Source of the DNA: Pseudomonas sp. Tri1
Lineage (GTDB): Bacteria > Pseudomonadota > Gammaproteobacteria > Pseudomonadales > Pseudomonadaceae
Reading direction: 5' to 3'
Length of the DNA stretch: 64,000 nt
Assembly: GCF_017968885.1 (NCBI RefSeq)
Contig: NZ_CP072913.1
Coordinates: 310,001 to 374,000, forward strand
Shown: positions 16,329 to 25,718 of the stretch, piece by piece
Numbering within the stretch: the stretch's first letter is position 1
Layout: each line of letters opens with the position of its first letter
Position numbers and translations under genes: made by a program
Notes under the pieces: generated by a model
The model's input: the letters and a program-made list of their open reading frames with translations, nothing else
Database searches by the model: none
What the model was told of the DNA's origin: nothing

Positions 16329-19241
16329 ATGCCGCTCGCCACGTTGGTTCACCGTGCCAGTTTGCCAAGCCCACAGATCAGCGCCGCACAGGCGTTGGTA
16401 CTGCTGCGCTCGAATTACGGACTCAGCGGTGACCTGCGACCCCTTGGCAGCCAGCAGGACCTCAACTACCGCGTCGACAGCGAGCGCGGGCGGTTTGTAT
16501 TGAAGATTTGCCACGGCGACTACGCCGTCCATGAGCTCCAGGCCCAACATGCGGCCCTCAAGCAACTGGCCGGGCACAGCGCAGTGAAAGTGCCACGGGT
16601 GATGACTGCCAATAACGGCCAGGACCTGCTGACCCTGGAAGTCGACGGGCAAGCAGTCCATGTCCGGCTGCTGGAGTACATCGACGGCCAATCCCTCACC
16701 CAACTCAAACACCTGGGGCCGGAGCTGGTGACCGGTCTGGGTCGCTTGTGCGCGGAAATCGACCTGGCCCTGGCGACGTTCGAGCATCCAGGCCTGGAGC
16801 GCACGCTGCAATGGGACGCCCGTCACGCCAATACGCTGATCGGCCATCTGCTGCCGGTAATCCAGGATGACCAACGGCGCAATCTGATCGCCGAGGTCGC
16901 GCAACAGGCCGAGTGGCGTTTGCAGCCGCTCAAGGCCAGCCTGCCGGTGCAGGCGATTCATATGGACATCACCGATGACAACGCGGTCTGGCAGCGCGAT
17001 GCCCAGCGCCAGTGGCAATTGCAGGGTGTGATCGATTTTGGCGACCTGGTCCGTACCTGGCGCATCACCGATCTGTCGGTGACGTGTGCGGCCCTGTTGC
17101 ACCACGCCGACGGTGATCCGTTCTTTATCTTGCCGGCGATCAAGGCGTACCACGCGGTCAATCCGTTGCAACACGAAGAGCTGCTGGCGCTGTGGCCGCT
17201 GATCATGGCGCGTGCCGCTGTGCTGGTGCTCAGTGGTGAGCAGCAGGTCTCTATCGACCCGGATAACCAGTACAGTCGCGACAACCTGGAACATGAATGG
17301 GAAATTTTCCGGGTTGCCCACTCGGTGCCCCTCGAACTGATGGAAGCGGCGATTTTCACCGCCGTCGGCCAAAGTTTGCCGGCCATTGCCAGTGAAGGTT
17401 TCGCGCCGCTGTTGCCAACCCTGGTGGGGCGTGAATTTGCCCTGATCGACCTGGGCGTGCTGAGCCCGCATTTCGAAGCCGGTAACTGGGAGCAACCGGG
17501 AATCGACCAGCGTCTGTTGAGCGAAGCCGCTGCTGTTCACGGGCTGGCCGCCAGCCGTTATGGGCAGTACCGGTTGTCTCGCACCCGACCGGACAGCGCC
17601 GTCGAACCTGAGACTTATCCATTGCACGTGGAGTTGAGTGTGCCTCGTGGCACGCCACTGGAGGCACCGTTCGCCGGGGTCGTGCACAAGACCGCCGACG
17701 GCATGCTGCAACTGGACAGCGTTCAGTCGAGCGTGCGGCTGTGGGGCGTCACATCGCCGTTGCATTCGGGGGCGGCGCTGGTCAAGGGGCAAGTGCTGGG
17801 CGAAGTGGAAGGGCCGTTGCGGGTCCAGTTGTGCCGGGGCGCGCAGTTGAATCCGCCGCTGTTCTGCACGCCATCCCGGGCCCCGGCCTGGCAGGCGCTC
17901 TGCCCTTCGCCAGCGGTGCTTTTGGGGCTGGCTTGCGATGCCGAGCCGGAGATCGATCCCCAGGCGTTGCTGGCCCGCCGCGACGCAAGCTTTGCCCGCT
18001 CGCAGAAGCACTACTACGTCGATCCGCCACGCATCGAGCGCGGCTGGCGCAACCATTTGATCGACATGCAGGGCCGCTCCTACCTGGACATGCTCAACAA
18101 CGTCGCGGTGCTTGGGCACGGCCATCCACGCATGGCGGCGGTGGCTGCCCGGCAGTGGTCGCTACTCAACACCAACTCACGTTTCCATTATGCGGCGATC
18201 GCCGAGTTTTCCGAGCGCCTGTTGTCGCTGGCGCCGTCCAGCATGGACCGGGTGTTCCTGGTCAACAGCGGCACCGAGGCCAACGACCTGGCAATCCGCC
18301 TGGCCTGGGCCTACAGCGGTGGACGGGACATGCTCAGTGTCTTGGAGGCCTATCACGGCTGGTCGGTGGCGGCCGATGCGGTATCGACGTCCATCGCCGA
18401 CAATCCCCAGGCCCTGAGCAGCCGCCCGGACTGGGTGCATCCGGTGACCGCGCCAAACACCTATCGGGGTGAATTCCGTGGCCCCAACAGCGCGCCGGAC
18501 TACGTGCGCAGCGTAGAGCACAATCTGGCAAAAATTGCCGAGAAAAAACGCCAACTCGCCGGCTTCATCTGCGAACCGGTATACGGCAATGCCGGTGGGA
18601 TCGCCCTGCCGCCAGGGTACTTGAAACAGGTCTACGCGATGGTGCGCGAGCGCGGTGGTGTCTGCATCGCCGACGAGGTGCAGGTCGGTTATGGGCGCAT
18701 GGGCGAGTTTTTCTGGGGCTTTGAGGAGCAGGGTGTGGTGCCGGACATCATCACCATGGCCAAGGGTATGGGCAACGGCCAGCCGCTGGGAGCGGTCATC
18801 ACTCGACGGGAGATCGCCGAGGCGTTGGAAGCCGAGGGCTATTTCTTCTCGTCCGCCGGCGGCAGCCCGGTCAGTTGCCGGATCGGCATGGCCGTGTTGG
18901 ACGTCATGGAAGAAGAAAAACTCTGGGAAAACGCCCAAGTGGTGGGCGCGCATTTCAAGGCACGGCTGCAAGCCTTGATTGACCAGTATCCATTGGTCGG
19001 TGCGGTGCATGGTTCCGGGTTCTACCTGGGTGTGGAATTGATCCGTAACCGCGACACCCTGGAGCCGGCCACCGAAGAAACCACGGCGCTGTGCAGTCGT
19101 CTTCGGGAGCTGGGTATCTTCATGCAACCGACTGGCGACTACCTGAACATCCTCAAAATCAAGCCACCGATGGTCACCACGCGTCAGAGCGTGGATTTCT
19201 TCGTCGATATGTTGGCGAAGGTGCTGGACGAGGGGCTTTAA
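16329..19241 (+). CDS. kinase / class III aminotransferase fusion, probable phospholyase-type enzyme
   Basis: This 970-residue fusion has three parts. Residues about 20-330 are an APH/choline-kinase-like phosphotransferase with '[12 protein letters not shown]' (HxDxxxxN) and 'VIDFGDL'. The middle (about 440-540) resembles a peptidase-M23/biotinyl-like beta domain ('[16 protein letters not shown]'). Residues about 560-970 are a PLP-dependent class III aminotransferase with '[14 protein letters not shown]', '[12 protein letters not shown]' and the PLP lysine K812 in '[12 protein letters not shown]'. The human relatives AGXT2L1 and AGXT2L2 are phospholyases acting on phosphorylated amines, and a related kinase makes phosphohydroxylysine. 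I therefore infer phosphorylation of an amino alcohol followed by PLP-dependent elimination in one protein. Agmatine deiminase lies 276 bp downstream. The substrate is unknown. Confidence 0.75.
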   Translation: MPLATLVHRASLPSPQISAAQALVLLRSNYGLSGDLRPLGSQQDLNYRVDSERGRFVLKICHGDYAVHELQAQHAALKQLAGHSAVKVPRVMTANNGQDLLTLEVDGQAVHVRLLEYIDGQSLTQLKHLGPELVTGLGRLCAEIDLALATFEHPGLERTLQWDARHANTLIGHLLPVIQDDQRRNLIAEVAQQAEWRLQPLKASLPVQAIHMDITDDNAVWQRDAQRQWQLQGVIDFGDLVRTWRITDLSVTCAALLHHADGDPFFILPAIKAYHAVNPLQHEELLALWPLIMARAAVLVLSGEQQVSIDPDNQYSRDNLEHEWEIFRVAHSVPLELMEAAIFTAVGQSLPAIASEGFAPLLPTLVGREFALIDLGVLSPHFEAGNWEQPGIDQRLLSEAAAVHGLAASRYGQYRLSRTRPDSAVEPETYPLHVELSVPRGTPLEAPFAGVVHKTADGMLQLDSVQSSVRLWGVTSPLHSGAALVKGQVLGEVEGPLRVQLCRGAQLNPPLFCTPSRAPAWQALCPSPAVLLGLACDAEPEIDPQALLARRDASFARSQKHYYVDPPRIERGWRNHLIDMQGRSYLDMLNNVAVLGHGHPRMAAVAARQWSLLNTNSRFHYAAIAEFSERLLSLAPSSMDRVFLVNSGTEANDLAIRLAWAYSGGRDMLSVLEAYHGWSVAADAVSTSIADNPQALSSRPDWVHPVTAPNTYRGEFRGPNSAPDYVRSVEHNLAKIAEKKRQLAGFICEPVYGNAGGIALPPGYLKQVYAMVRERGGVCIADEVQVGYGRMGEFFWGFEEQGVVPDIITMAKGMGNGQPLGAVITRREIAEALEAEGYFFSSAGGSPVSCRIGMAVLDVMEEEKLWENAQVVGAHFKARLQALIDQYPLVGAVHGSGFYLGVELIRNRDTLEPATEETTALCSRLRELGIFMQPTGDYLNILKIKPPMVTTRQSVDFFVDMLAKVLDEGL

Positions 19242-19256
19242 GGCGGGTCATGCCCC

Positions 19257-19340
19257 GTGGGAGCGAGCTTGCTCGCGATGGCGTTTTCCATGTCGACATT
19301 TTGTTGACTGACCTACCGCTATCGCGAGCAAGCTGCACCC
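19257..19340. repeat. REP pair between the fusion enzyme and aguA
   Basis: 'gtgggagcgagcttgctcgc' at 19257 is followed by an inverted, partly degenerate copy 'atcgcgagcaagct' at 19321. This is the main REP family of the window and may limit read-through into aguA. Confidence 0.75.
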
Positions 19341-19516
19341 TCGCAGTATCAATATCCACAACTCGATTTTTGTCGGTGTTTATCGCTATTTTTCCATGGC
19401 GATGTGTTTTTTATACTTTTAAAGCAGATTTTTATCGATTATAAAGTCGGCATTGCGCGACGCATTCCCTCCTCGCGTGCCGTTACCCTTTTGTATCGCT
19501 CACGGAGTCCTGACTC

Positions 19517-20623
19517 ATGACAACTTTGCACAGCACTCCCCGCGCGGATGGTTTCCACATGCCTGCCGAGTGGGCACCCCAGACCCAGGTCTGGATGATC
19601 TGGCCCGAGCGCCCGGACAACTGGCGCCTGGGCGGTAAGCCTGCCCAGGCTGCCCACGTGGCGGTGGCCAAGGCCATCGCTCGTTTCGAACCGGTGACTG
19701 TGGCAGTGTCCGCGGCCCAGTACGAAAACGCCCTGGCGCGCCTCGACGTGCCGAATATCCGCTTGGTGGAGATGTCCAGTGACGACGCCTGGGTCCGAGA
19801 TACAGGCCCGACTTTTGTCATCAATGACGACGGCGAGGTCCGTGGTGTCGACTGGGATTTCAACGCTTGGGGCGGTTTCGACGGCGGCCTGTATGCGCCG
19901 TGGAATCGTGATTCGCAAGTGGCCAGCAAGATTCTCGAGATCGAGCGCAGCCCGCGTTATCGCACCGAAGGTTTTGTACTCGAGGGCGGCTCGATCCATG
20001 TCGATGGCGAAGGCACCCTGATCACCACCGAAGAGTGCCTGCTCAACCGCAATCGCAATCCACACCTGAGCCGCGAAGATATCGAGGCGATGCTCAGCGC
20101 GCAGCTGGCGGTGGACAAGATCATCTGGCTGCCGGACGGTCTGTTCAATGACGAAACCGATGGCCATGTGGATAATTTCTGTTGCTACGTGCGTCCTGGC
20201 GAAGTGCTGCTCGCCTGGACCGACGACCCGCAGGATCCGAACTACGCCCGCTGCCACGCTGCGATGAACGTGCTGCAAAACAGCACTGACGCCAAGGGGC
20301 GCCCGTTCACAGTGCACAAAATGCCGATTCCAGGGCCGCTGTATGCCACCGAAGAGGAATGTGCAGGCGTGGATGCGGTGCAAGGTTCCCAGGAGCGCAA
20401 TCCGAGCGTGCGGCTGGCCGGTTCCTACGTGAACTTCCTGATCGTTAACGGTGGCATCATCGCGCCGAGTTTTGACGATCCGTTGGATACCCAGGCCAGG
20501 GAAATTCTGCAGAACCTGTTTCCCCAGCACGAAGTGGTCATGGTGCCAGGGCGTGAACTGTTACTGGGGGGTGGGAATATCCATTGCCTTACCCAGCAGC
20601 AACCCGCGCCACACGTAAAATGA
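19517..20623 (+). CDS. aguA: agmatine deiminase
   Basis: The enzyme converts agmatine to N-carbamoylputrescine and ammonia in arginine/polyamine breakdown. The 368-residue protein has the family motifs 'WPERPDNWR', '[12 protein letters not shown]', '[13 protein letters not shown]', 'TDGHVDNF' and the catalytic cysteine in '[13 protein letters not shown]' close to the C-terminus. The usual partner, N-carbamoylputrescine amidohydrolase (aguB), is not in this window; the upstream neighbour is the kinase/aminotransferase fusion instead. Confidence 0.95.
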   Translation: MTTLHSTPRADGFHMPAEWAPQTQVWMIWPERPDNWRLGGKPAQAAHVAVAKAIARFEPVTVAVSAAQYENALARLDVPNIRLVEMSSDDAWVRDTGPTFVINDDGEVRGVDWDFNAWGGFDGGLYAPWNRDSQVASKILEIERSPRYRTEGFVLEGGSIHVDGEGTLITTEECLLNRNRNPHLSREDIEAMLSAQLAVDKIIWLPDGLFNDETDGHVDNFCCYVRPGEVLLAWTDDPQDPNYARCHAAMNVLQNSTDAKGRPFTVHKMPIPGPLYATEEECAGVDAVQGSQERNPSVRLAGSYVNFLIVNGGIIAPSFDDPLDTQAREILQNLFPQHEVVMVPGRELLLGGGNIHCLTQQQPAPHVK

Positions 20624-20692
20624 GTGGTGATGTAACAGCCTGGGGATAGCGATTGCGGCGGCCCTGTGTCGGCGTTTTTGGATCCATTCTGG

Positions 20693-20728
20693 CAAGCCCG
20701 CGGCCCGATTGGGGGCGCGGGCTTTTTT
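20693..20728 (+). terminator. terminator after aguA
   Basis: The stem 'gcccgcg' / 'cgcgggc' is followed by six T residues on the + strand, 70 bp behind the aguA stop. Confidence 0.75.
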
Positions 20729-20756
20729 GTGCCTGTTTATTGGCGTCGCCGATACA

Positions 20757-20772
20757 TTGGCATAGCTCTTGT
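20757..20772 (+). promoter_or_regulatory. possible sigma-54 promoter
   Basis: 'TTGGCATAGCTCTTGTA' matches the -24/-12 sigma-54 consensus TGGCAC-N5-TTGCW at most positions. The GG at -24 is present, but the expected GC at -12 reads GT. It lies about 100 bp before the small gene at 20868. This is weak evidence. Confidence 0.3.
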
Positions 20773-20867
20773 ATCTATATTTAGGCAGTTCTGGGGAGCG
20801 GAGCTGAGTTGTTTTGTCATAAACCTTGGATAAATTGGCCGCTCATCAACCAGGAGAGGGCGCTGGA

Positions 20868-21068
20868 ATGAATATGATAAGCGAGCGCACATGCCATCCC
20901 TTGGCCGTTAATGGTGAGTCGCTGCAAGCTTTGGCTCAGTGGTTGAAGTCCAACGGAACGCGTCAGATCAGAGAACCTGATCCGCGCCGGGTGATCGTTG
21001 AACGCTACCCCGCTGGTCTTTTCAGCGAGGCGGAGCTGGAAGCATTGTGGGATGTGATGCAAGGATAG
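20868..21068 (+). CDS. small conserved-type protein of unknown function
   Basis: A 66-residue acidic protein starts at ATG 20868, with AGGAG about 10 bases upstream; a second ATG at 20874 is possible, and the frame is open back to a TTG at 20826. It contains 'LAQWLKSNGTRQIREPDPRRV' split over a helix and a turn, ending 'SEAELEALWDVMQG'. I see no catalytic or membrane motif. The clear ribosome site and the preceding terminator and promoter-like sequence make it a likely real gene. Its function is unknown. Confidence 0.55.
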   Translation: MNMISERTCHPLAVNGESLQALAQWLKSNGTRQIREPDPRRVIVERYPAGLFSEAELEALWDVMQG

Positions 21069-21150
21069 AATTCGACGGATTGATAAAAGGCGCTGGCCGG
21101 GATGGCAGCGCTTTTTTTATGCCCCCAGGATTTAAAATGCACACAAATCC

Positions 21151-21239
21151 CTGTGGGAGCGAGCTTGCTCGCGATGACGATGGTTCAGCTTGTATCCATG
21201 TTGTATGTGCCGCCGCCATTGCGAGCGAGCCCCCACACT
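21151..21239. repeat. REP pair
   Basis: 'ctgtgggagcgagcttgctc' and an inverted, partly changed copy ending 'cccccacactg' flank a 45-base spacer. It fills most of the 300-bp gap before the DsbA-like gene; nothing else is recognised there. Confidence 0.75.
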
Positions 21240-21370
21240 GGATAGTGGTTTTAGATAAATGGATCATTCGACCGCTTTTCGAAATAGATTGAAAGTCATT
21301 CCAGCGTTTTTCCGCAACACCCACGAGGCTACCCTGCTGCCATCGAATCCTCACGGCCAGCGGAGTTCTC

Positions 21371-22042
21371 ATGACCATCCTTCATTACATCTACGATCCG
21401 CTGTGTGGCTGGTGCTACGGGGCCAAACCATTGGTGCAGGCCGCCCGGCGAGTGCTGCCAGTGATCGCCCATGGCGGTGGCATGATGACGGGTACCAATC
21501 GGCAGCAGGTCTCGCCGCAGTTGCGCAATTACGTGATGCCCCACGACCGGCGCATCGCCGAATACACCGGGCAGACGTTTGGTGAGGCCTACTACGAAGG
21601 CCTGCTGCGTGATACCGGTGCGGTGTTCGATTCGGCACCGCCGACCGCCGCCATCCTTGCTGCCGAACAACTCGGCGGCCTCGGCCTGGAGCTGCTCGGG
21701 CGCCTGCAGACTGCGCATTACGTCGAAGGTCGGCGTATTGCTGACAACGCCGTGCTACTGGAACTGGCTCAATCCATTGGTCTTACAGCCCAAGTGTTCC
21801 AGCCGGCGTTCGATACGGCTGATGTGCAAGGCCATATCAAGGCCAGTCGCGCCCTACTGGCCAAGCTCGGTGGCCAGGGCTTCCCGACGTTTGCCTTGGA
21901 GCGGGCCGGCCAGTTCACGTTGATCGACGTCGGTCCCTGGCTCGGCAAACCCGAGGCATTCGCCCAATGGTTGAGGCAAACCCTGCCGGTGCAGGCCTCT
22001 ACGCCGGCGCCGGCCTGTGGTCTGGACGGCTGTTCTCCTTGA
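21371..22042 (+). CDS. DsbA-family (FrnE/2-hydroxychromene isomerase-like) thioredoxin-fold protein
   Basis: This 223-residue protein has the redox motif C12-G-W-C15 in 'YDPLCGWCYGA' right at the N-terminus and no signal peptide, so it is a cytoplasmic DsbA-type protein rather than the periplasmic oxidase. A helical insertion follows, then 'GGQGFPTFALE' with the cis-proline expected next to the active site. The C-terminus has two more cysteines ('PACGLDGCSP'). Function is probably a thiol-disulfide or glutathione-dependent reaction; the substrate is unknown. Confidence 0.75.
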   Translation: MTILHYIYDPLCGWCYGAKPLVQAARRVLPVIAHGGGMMTGTNRQQVSPQLRNYVMPHDRRIAEYTGQTFGEAYYEGLLRDTGAVFDSAPPTAAILAAEQLGGLGLELLGRLQTAHYVEGRRIADNAVLLELAQSIGLTAQVFQPAFDTADVQGHIKASRALLAKLGGQGFPTFALERAGQFTLIDVGPWLGKPEAFAQWLRQTLPVQASTPAPACGLDGCSP

Positions 22043-22087
22043 ACGGTTCTTAGATGTTTTTCGCCTAATTACCGACGATTCACGAAA

Positions 22088-22117
22088 TTGACACATTGTT
22101 GAGGGCGCGACTAGGAT
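22088..22117 (+). promoter_or_regulatory. sigma-70-like promoter
   Basis: TTGACA (22088-22093) and TAGGAT (22112-22117) are separated by 18 bases. The start of transcription would be near 22124, upstream of the terminator at 22160-22196. Confidence 0.5.
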
Positions 22118-22123
22118 TCGCCC

Positions 22124-22200
22124 ACGCCTGTGGCTAACAGCCATGACTCTTAAATAATAAAAAGGCCCGACACGATCACTCGTGGGCGGGCCTTTTCATT
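22124..22200 (+). ncRNA. candidate small RNA between the DsbA-like gene and oprD-type porin
   Basis: A consensus-like promoter at 22088-22117 is followed by a perfect 10-bp terminator stem (aaaaggcccg / cgggcctttt, 22160-22196). This would give an RNA of about 75 bases with no coding potential. It contains an A-rich stretch 'taaataataaaaagg' of the kind bound by Hfq. It could instead be an attenuated leader of the porin gene, which starts 95 bp further on. No match to a named RNA is recognised. Confidence 0.4.
22160..22196. terminator. Rho-independent terminator upstream of the porin
   Basis: A 10-bp perfect stem 'aaaaggcccg' / 'cgggcctttt' has T- and A-rich flanks, so it may act on both strands. 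Confidence 0.75.
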
Positions 22201-22290
22201 ATTTCAGGAGCAAGAGTCCGAAAAAGAGCGCAAAAGCGCCATTTCGGCTGCCAGTCGCAGTGCGTATCAACCCGTACAAGGAAAATAAAC

Positions 22291-23577
22291 ATGTTGAACA
22301 AGCGCATTGGTTTGATCGCACTGGGGATTTTGAGCACGACGCACGCCATGGCCAACGACCAGGCTGAGTCCAAGGGGTTCGTTGAAGACAGCAGCCTGAA
22401 GGTGCTGTTGCGCAACGCTTACATCAATCGCGACTACAAAGACGGCAACCAGGACAAGGCCGAATGGGGCCAGGCAGCTATCGGTACATTCTCGTCCGGT
22501 TTCACCCAAGGCACCGTGGGTGTGGGTGTGGACGCTTTCGGCCTGTACGCATTGCGCCTCGATGGCGGCAAGGGACGTAGCGGGGCGGGCGGCATCGACT
22601 TCTTCAAGCAAGGCGACAGCGGCAACGCGGCCGATGATTTGTCCAGGTTTGGTGCAGCGGTCAAGTTCCGCGTCTCCAATACCGTGCTGGCCTACGGTGA
22701 CCAGATGCCGGCCCTGCCGGTATTGAGCTATGACAACTCGCGCCTGCTGCCGGAAAGCTACACCGGCACGCTGATCACTTCCAAAGAGATCAAGGGCCTG
22801 GAGTTGAACGCCGGTCGTTTCACCGCCGAGTCGCGCAAGAGCGCCGAAGGCCGTGACAGCGGTGGCCTGAAGTCGATCAACGTATTGGGTGGTAGCTATC
22901 AGTTCACCGAGCAGTTCAAGGCTGCGCTCTACGCCTCGGACGTCGAAGACGTGTTGAAGAAGCAATACGTGAACGCCAACTATGTGTTCCCGTTGGCCAA
23001 GGATCAATCCCTGACCCTGGACTTCAACGGTTATCGCACCAAGCTGGACAACAGCTACGTTCGCGAAAACAACGTCACCGGCGACGACAACAAGATCTGG
23101 AGCCTGGCCGCCACCTTTGTCACAGGGCCGCACAGCTTTACGCTCGCCCACCAGCGCAGCACCGGCGACAGCAACCTGGGCTACGCCTACGGCGGCTATC
23201 AACGCGAGCAGAATCGCGTGGGCGACGGCGGTAACACGATCTACCTGGCCAACTCCTACTGGTCCGACTTCAACGCTGAAGACGAACGCAGCTGGCAGTT
23301 AGGCTATGGCCTGGATTTCACCTCCTTCGGCGTACCGGGCCTGACCTATAACGTGGCTTATGTGCGTGGCGATAACATCACCACGTCCACCAGCGAAGGT
23401 GGCACCGAGCGCGAGATCTTCAACCAGTTCAAGTACGTGGTCCAGAGTGGCCCGGCCAAGGACTTGAGCGTAAGGTTGCGCAGCTCCGTCCTGCGTGTGT
23501 CGCAGAAGTCCAGCGAGTACAACGTCAGCGGCAACGAGCTGCGGGTGTTCGTGGATTACCCGATCAACGTCTTCTGA
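22291..23577 (+). CDS. OprD-family outer-membrane porin
   Basis: This 428-residue protein has a signal peptide (MLNKRIGLIALGILSTTHAMA, cut before NDQ). It carries the OprD hallmarks: 'SSLKVLLRNAYINRDYKD', 'GVDAFGLYALRLDGG', 'YGDQMPALPVLSYDNSRLLP', and many alternating beta-strand segments to a C-terminal aromatic residue (F). OprD porins are 18-stranded channels for amino acids, peptides or aromatic acids; the substrate cannot be told here. The gene is monocistronic, with a strong terminator behind it. Confidence 0.9.
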   Translation: MLNKRIGLIALGILSTTHAMANDQAESKGFVEDSSLKVLLRNAYINRDYKDGNQDKAEWGQAAIGTFSSGFTQGTVGVGVDAFGLYALRLDGGKGRSGAGGIDFFKQGDSGNAADDLSRFGAAVKFRVSNTVLAYGDQMPALPVLSYDNSRLLPESYTGTLITSKEIKGLELNAGRFTAESRKSAEGRDSGGLKSINVLGGSYQFTEQFKAALYASDVEDVLKKQYVNANYVFPLAKDQSLTLDFNGYRTKLDNSYVRENNVTGDDNKIWSLAATFVTGPHSFTLAHQRSTGDSNLGYAYGGYQREQNRVGDGGNTIYLANSYWSDFNAEDERSWQLGYGLDFTSFGVPGLTYNVAYVRGDNITTSTSEGGTEREIFNQFKYVVQSGPAKDLSVRLRSSVLRVSQKSSEYNVSGNELRVFVDYPINVF

Positions 23578-23605
23578 TGCCTGATTGTGTGACAAGCGCG
23601 TGATG

Positions 23606-23636
23606 AAACCCCCGACACCAAATCGGGGGTTTTTGC
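23606..23636 (+). terminator. terminator after the OprD-type porin
   Basis: The stem 'aaacccccga' / 'tcgggggttt' with a 7-base loop is followed by further T residues. Confidence 0.9.
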
Positions 23637-23810
23637 CTTTTGACGCCAGAAATATCGCAAAAAACGCCTGTTTTCTTGAGAAAAAATCGCACTAATGAAA
23701 CTTCAACCGCCATTTCAAGCGCGACTTGAAGTGCCTCAAATTCTTTCTCATGGACGTAAATCCTGCACCTACTAGATTAGGCCGCTCAACGCAGTGGAGA
23801 CCTATGAAAA

Positions 23811-24557
23811 ATGATCGTTCTGAACAGGGAAGTGGGCGAAGCGCTAAGACGTGACAAATACGTCAACGTTCGCGGTGGGGACTTCAACCTCTACGGTCAT
23901 TTCGGTGATTTTGTCCGGCTGACCAAAAGCTGGGAAAACATGGAGCCCGACAGTTACTACGGCCAGGCCGAGTCAGGCATGCGTTTTCGCCGCTACAGCG
24001 ATTTCGAATACAACCCCACGACCCGTGAGCTCAAGCAGCTCGAACACCGGGCCTACATTCAGTCCAAGACCAACAACAGCTATGTCGGCGGGCTGGAGCG
24101 GCACTTCCAGGACTTCTCCAACGAAGTGATCAACTCACCCGTGATGCGCAGCCTGATCGACACGGACTTCGAGGTTTACAAGAACGTCCTGCCGCAGGAA
24201 CTGCACGATGAAATCTGGCAATGCCAGATCCATCAGATCCGCATCGAGATCAAGCCCGGCAAGCAGCTGGAAATCACCCCCGAAGGGATTCACTGCGACG
24301 GCTATCCATTCAGCGGCGTGCATTTCTGGGGGCGCCATAACGTAGCTGGCGCGGAAAGTCGTCTGTACTCTGCTCAGGAAGAGCAACTGGCGGCGACCAC
24401 CTACGAGGACATCCTCGACACCACGTTCTTCCTCGATCGCGACATGCGCCATTACGTGACACCGGCCCGCAACGTTCACGCCCATGAAATGGCCTTCCGG
24501 CAGATCCTCGCCATTTCCTTCTCGCGGCCCGGGACCGCTTTCGACATTGTTCGCTGA
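23811..24557 (+). CDS. 2-oxoglutarate/Fe(II) dioxygenase, free-amino-acid hydroxylase family
   Basis: This 248-residue protein resembles the PF10014 family, whose studied members (for example Bacillus L-isoleucine dioxygenase) hydroxylate free L-amino acids. The iron-binding HxD is H161-C-D163 in 'EGIHCDGYPFSGVHFWGRHN', and the distal His is likely in 'NVHAHEMAFRQ'. The start used is ATG at 23811. The GGAG ribosome site at 23796-23799 is nearer to another ATG at 23804 in a different frame, which gives only 16 codons. The gene heads an operon with a GNAT enzyme and the AzlCD exporter, which suggests modification and export of a branched-chain-like amino acid. Confidence 0.8.
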   Translation: MIVLNREVGEALRRDKYVNVRGGDFNLYGHFGDFVRLTKSWENMEPDSYYGQAESGMRFRRYSDFEYNPTTRELKQLEHRAYIQSKTNNSYVGGLERHFQDFSNEVINSPVMRSLIDTDFEVYKNVLPQELHDEIWQCQIHQIRIEIKPGKQLEITPEGIHCDGYPFSGVHFWGRHNVAGAESRLYSAQEEQLAATTYEDILDTTFFLDRDMRHYVTPARNVHAHEMAFRQILAISFSRPGTAFDIVR

Positions 24558-24570
24558 ACGGATCGAACCC

Positions 24571-25008
24571 ATGGATGATCCGGTGCAGCAGGTTCTGCTG
24601 CGCCGGGCCCAGGTCAGGGATGCCGAACGACTGGAGCGGTTTTTTCGCGGATTCGACGAAGTGTCGTTCTGCGACTGGCAGGACGCCCGATTTTTGCGGG
24701 GGGTGTTGTTGCAGGACACCACCACCGCGTACCTGGCGGTCGATGCCAGCGGGGAAGTGGTCGGCGCAGTGATCGGTGGCATGCTCGGCACCCGCGGCAC
24801 GATCAATCACCTGGCCGTCAGCCCGGCACATCGCACCCGAGGCTTGGGCCAGCGTCTGGTGGAGGCCGCTTCGGCCGACATGAAGCGGGTGGGCGTGCTG
24901 CGCATGTTCCTGTTCGTCGACGATGCTAATCTGGCCGGCAAGCGTTTCTGGGCTGCCCAGGGGTTCTGTGAGCCCCGGGGTGAAATCACATTCGAGAGGG
25001 ATTTATGA
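24571..25008 (+). CDS. GNAT-family N-acetyltransferase
   Basis: This 145-residue GNAT protein has the central strand 'GVVGAVIGG' type region, then 'NHLAVSPAHRTRGLGQRLVEAA' with the acetyl-CoA-binding R/Q-x-x-G-x-G/A loop ('RTRGLG'), and 'FVDDANLAGKRFWAAQGF'. It lies 13 bp after the dioxygenase, and its stop overlaps azlC as ATGA, so the three are one operon. An attractive but unproven role is acetylation of the hydroxylated amino acid. Confidence 0.8.
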   Translation: MDDPVQQVLLRRAQVRDAERLERFFRGFDEVSFCDWQDARFLRGVLLQDTTTAYLAVDASGEVVGAVIGGMLGTRGTINHLAVSPAHRTRGLGQRLVEAASADMKRVGVLRMFLFVDDANLAGKRFWAAQGFCEPRGEITFERDL

Positions 25009-25718
25009 ACAAGACTTCCAGCCAGCCGCTGGTGGTCGAACCACAAGCCTCGCGTACCTTTGCTGAAGCCAGTCCGGTGGTAGCGGGTTATTTCACGGTT
25101 TCGTTTGTGTTCGGTCTGATGGCGGTCAACGCCGGGCTGCCGCTATGGTTGCCCGTGGCGATGTGCTTGTTCGTCTACGCGGGCGCTTCGCAATTCGCGG
25201 CATTGGCGTTGATTTCCAGCGGCGCCTCGTTGACCACCATCGTGCTCACCACGTTCTTGATCAATGCGCGGCATATGCTGATGTCGGTCTATATGGCCAA
25301 GGCTTTGCGAGCGCTGGGGCTCAGTCGTTTCGAGCGCTGGTGCTATGCGGTGGGGCTCACGGACGAGTCGTTCGCTTTCCACAGCGTCAAGCTCGGCACC
25401 GGGGCGCCTGTGAGTGTGCGTTACCTGATCGGCTTCAACCTGTTTTGCCACACGTCCTGGGTGCTGGGTGGGTTGTTGGGGGCCGTGTGCGCGCAATACG
25501 CGGCGCACCTGATCAAGTATCAGCTCGATTACGCCCTGACCGCGATGATGCTCTACGTGCTGGTTTCGTTGTGCGACACCCGTAACAAGTTGATCGCGGC
25601 CCTGGCGGCTGTGGTCTGTATGGGCGGGCTGAGCCTGCTTGGCAGTTCGCCGTTCAATGTCTTCATCGCCACATTCGTTGGCTGCGGGGTGGGCGTATGC
25701 CTGACCAAACGTTCCTGA
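25005..25718 (+). CDS. azlC: AzlC-family branched-chain amino-acid exporter, large subunit
   Basis: This 237-residue membrane protein has the AzlC signatures 'PVVAGYFTVSFVFGLMAVNAG', 'YAGASQFAALALIS' and 'NARHMLMSVYMAK'. About seven hydrophobic helices are seen. With AzlD it forms an inner-membrane exporter for branched-chain amino acids or analogues. It starts within the GNAT stop codon (ATGA) and overlaps azlD by 22 bp. Confidence 0.9.
   Translation: MNKTSSQPLVVEPQASRTFAEASPVVAGYFTVSFVFGLMAVNAGLPLWLPVAMCLFVYAGASQFAALALISSGASLTTIVLTTFLINARHMLMSVYMAKALRALGLSRFERWCYAVGLTDESFAFHSVKLGTGAPVSVRYLIGFNLFCHTSWVLGGLLGAVCAQYAAHLIKYQLDYALTAMMLYVLVSLCDTRNKLIAALAAVVCMGGLSLLGSSPFNVFIATFVGCGVGVCLTKRS

Noticed and set aside
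16227..18125. 632-codon open frame on the - strand
   Set aside because: Antisense of the kinase part of the fusion enzyme; no domain seen.
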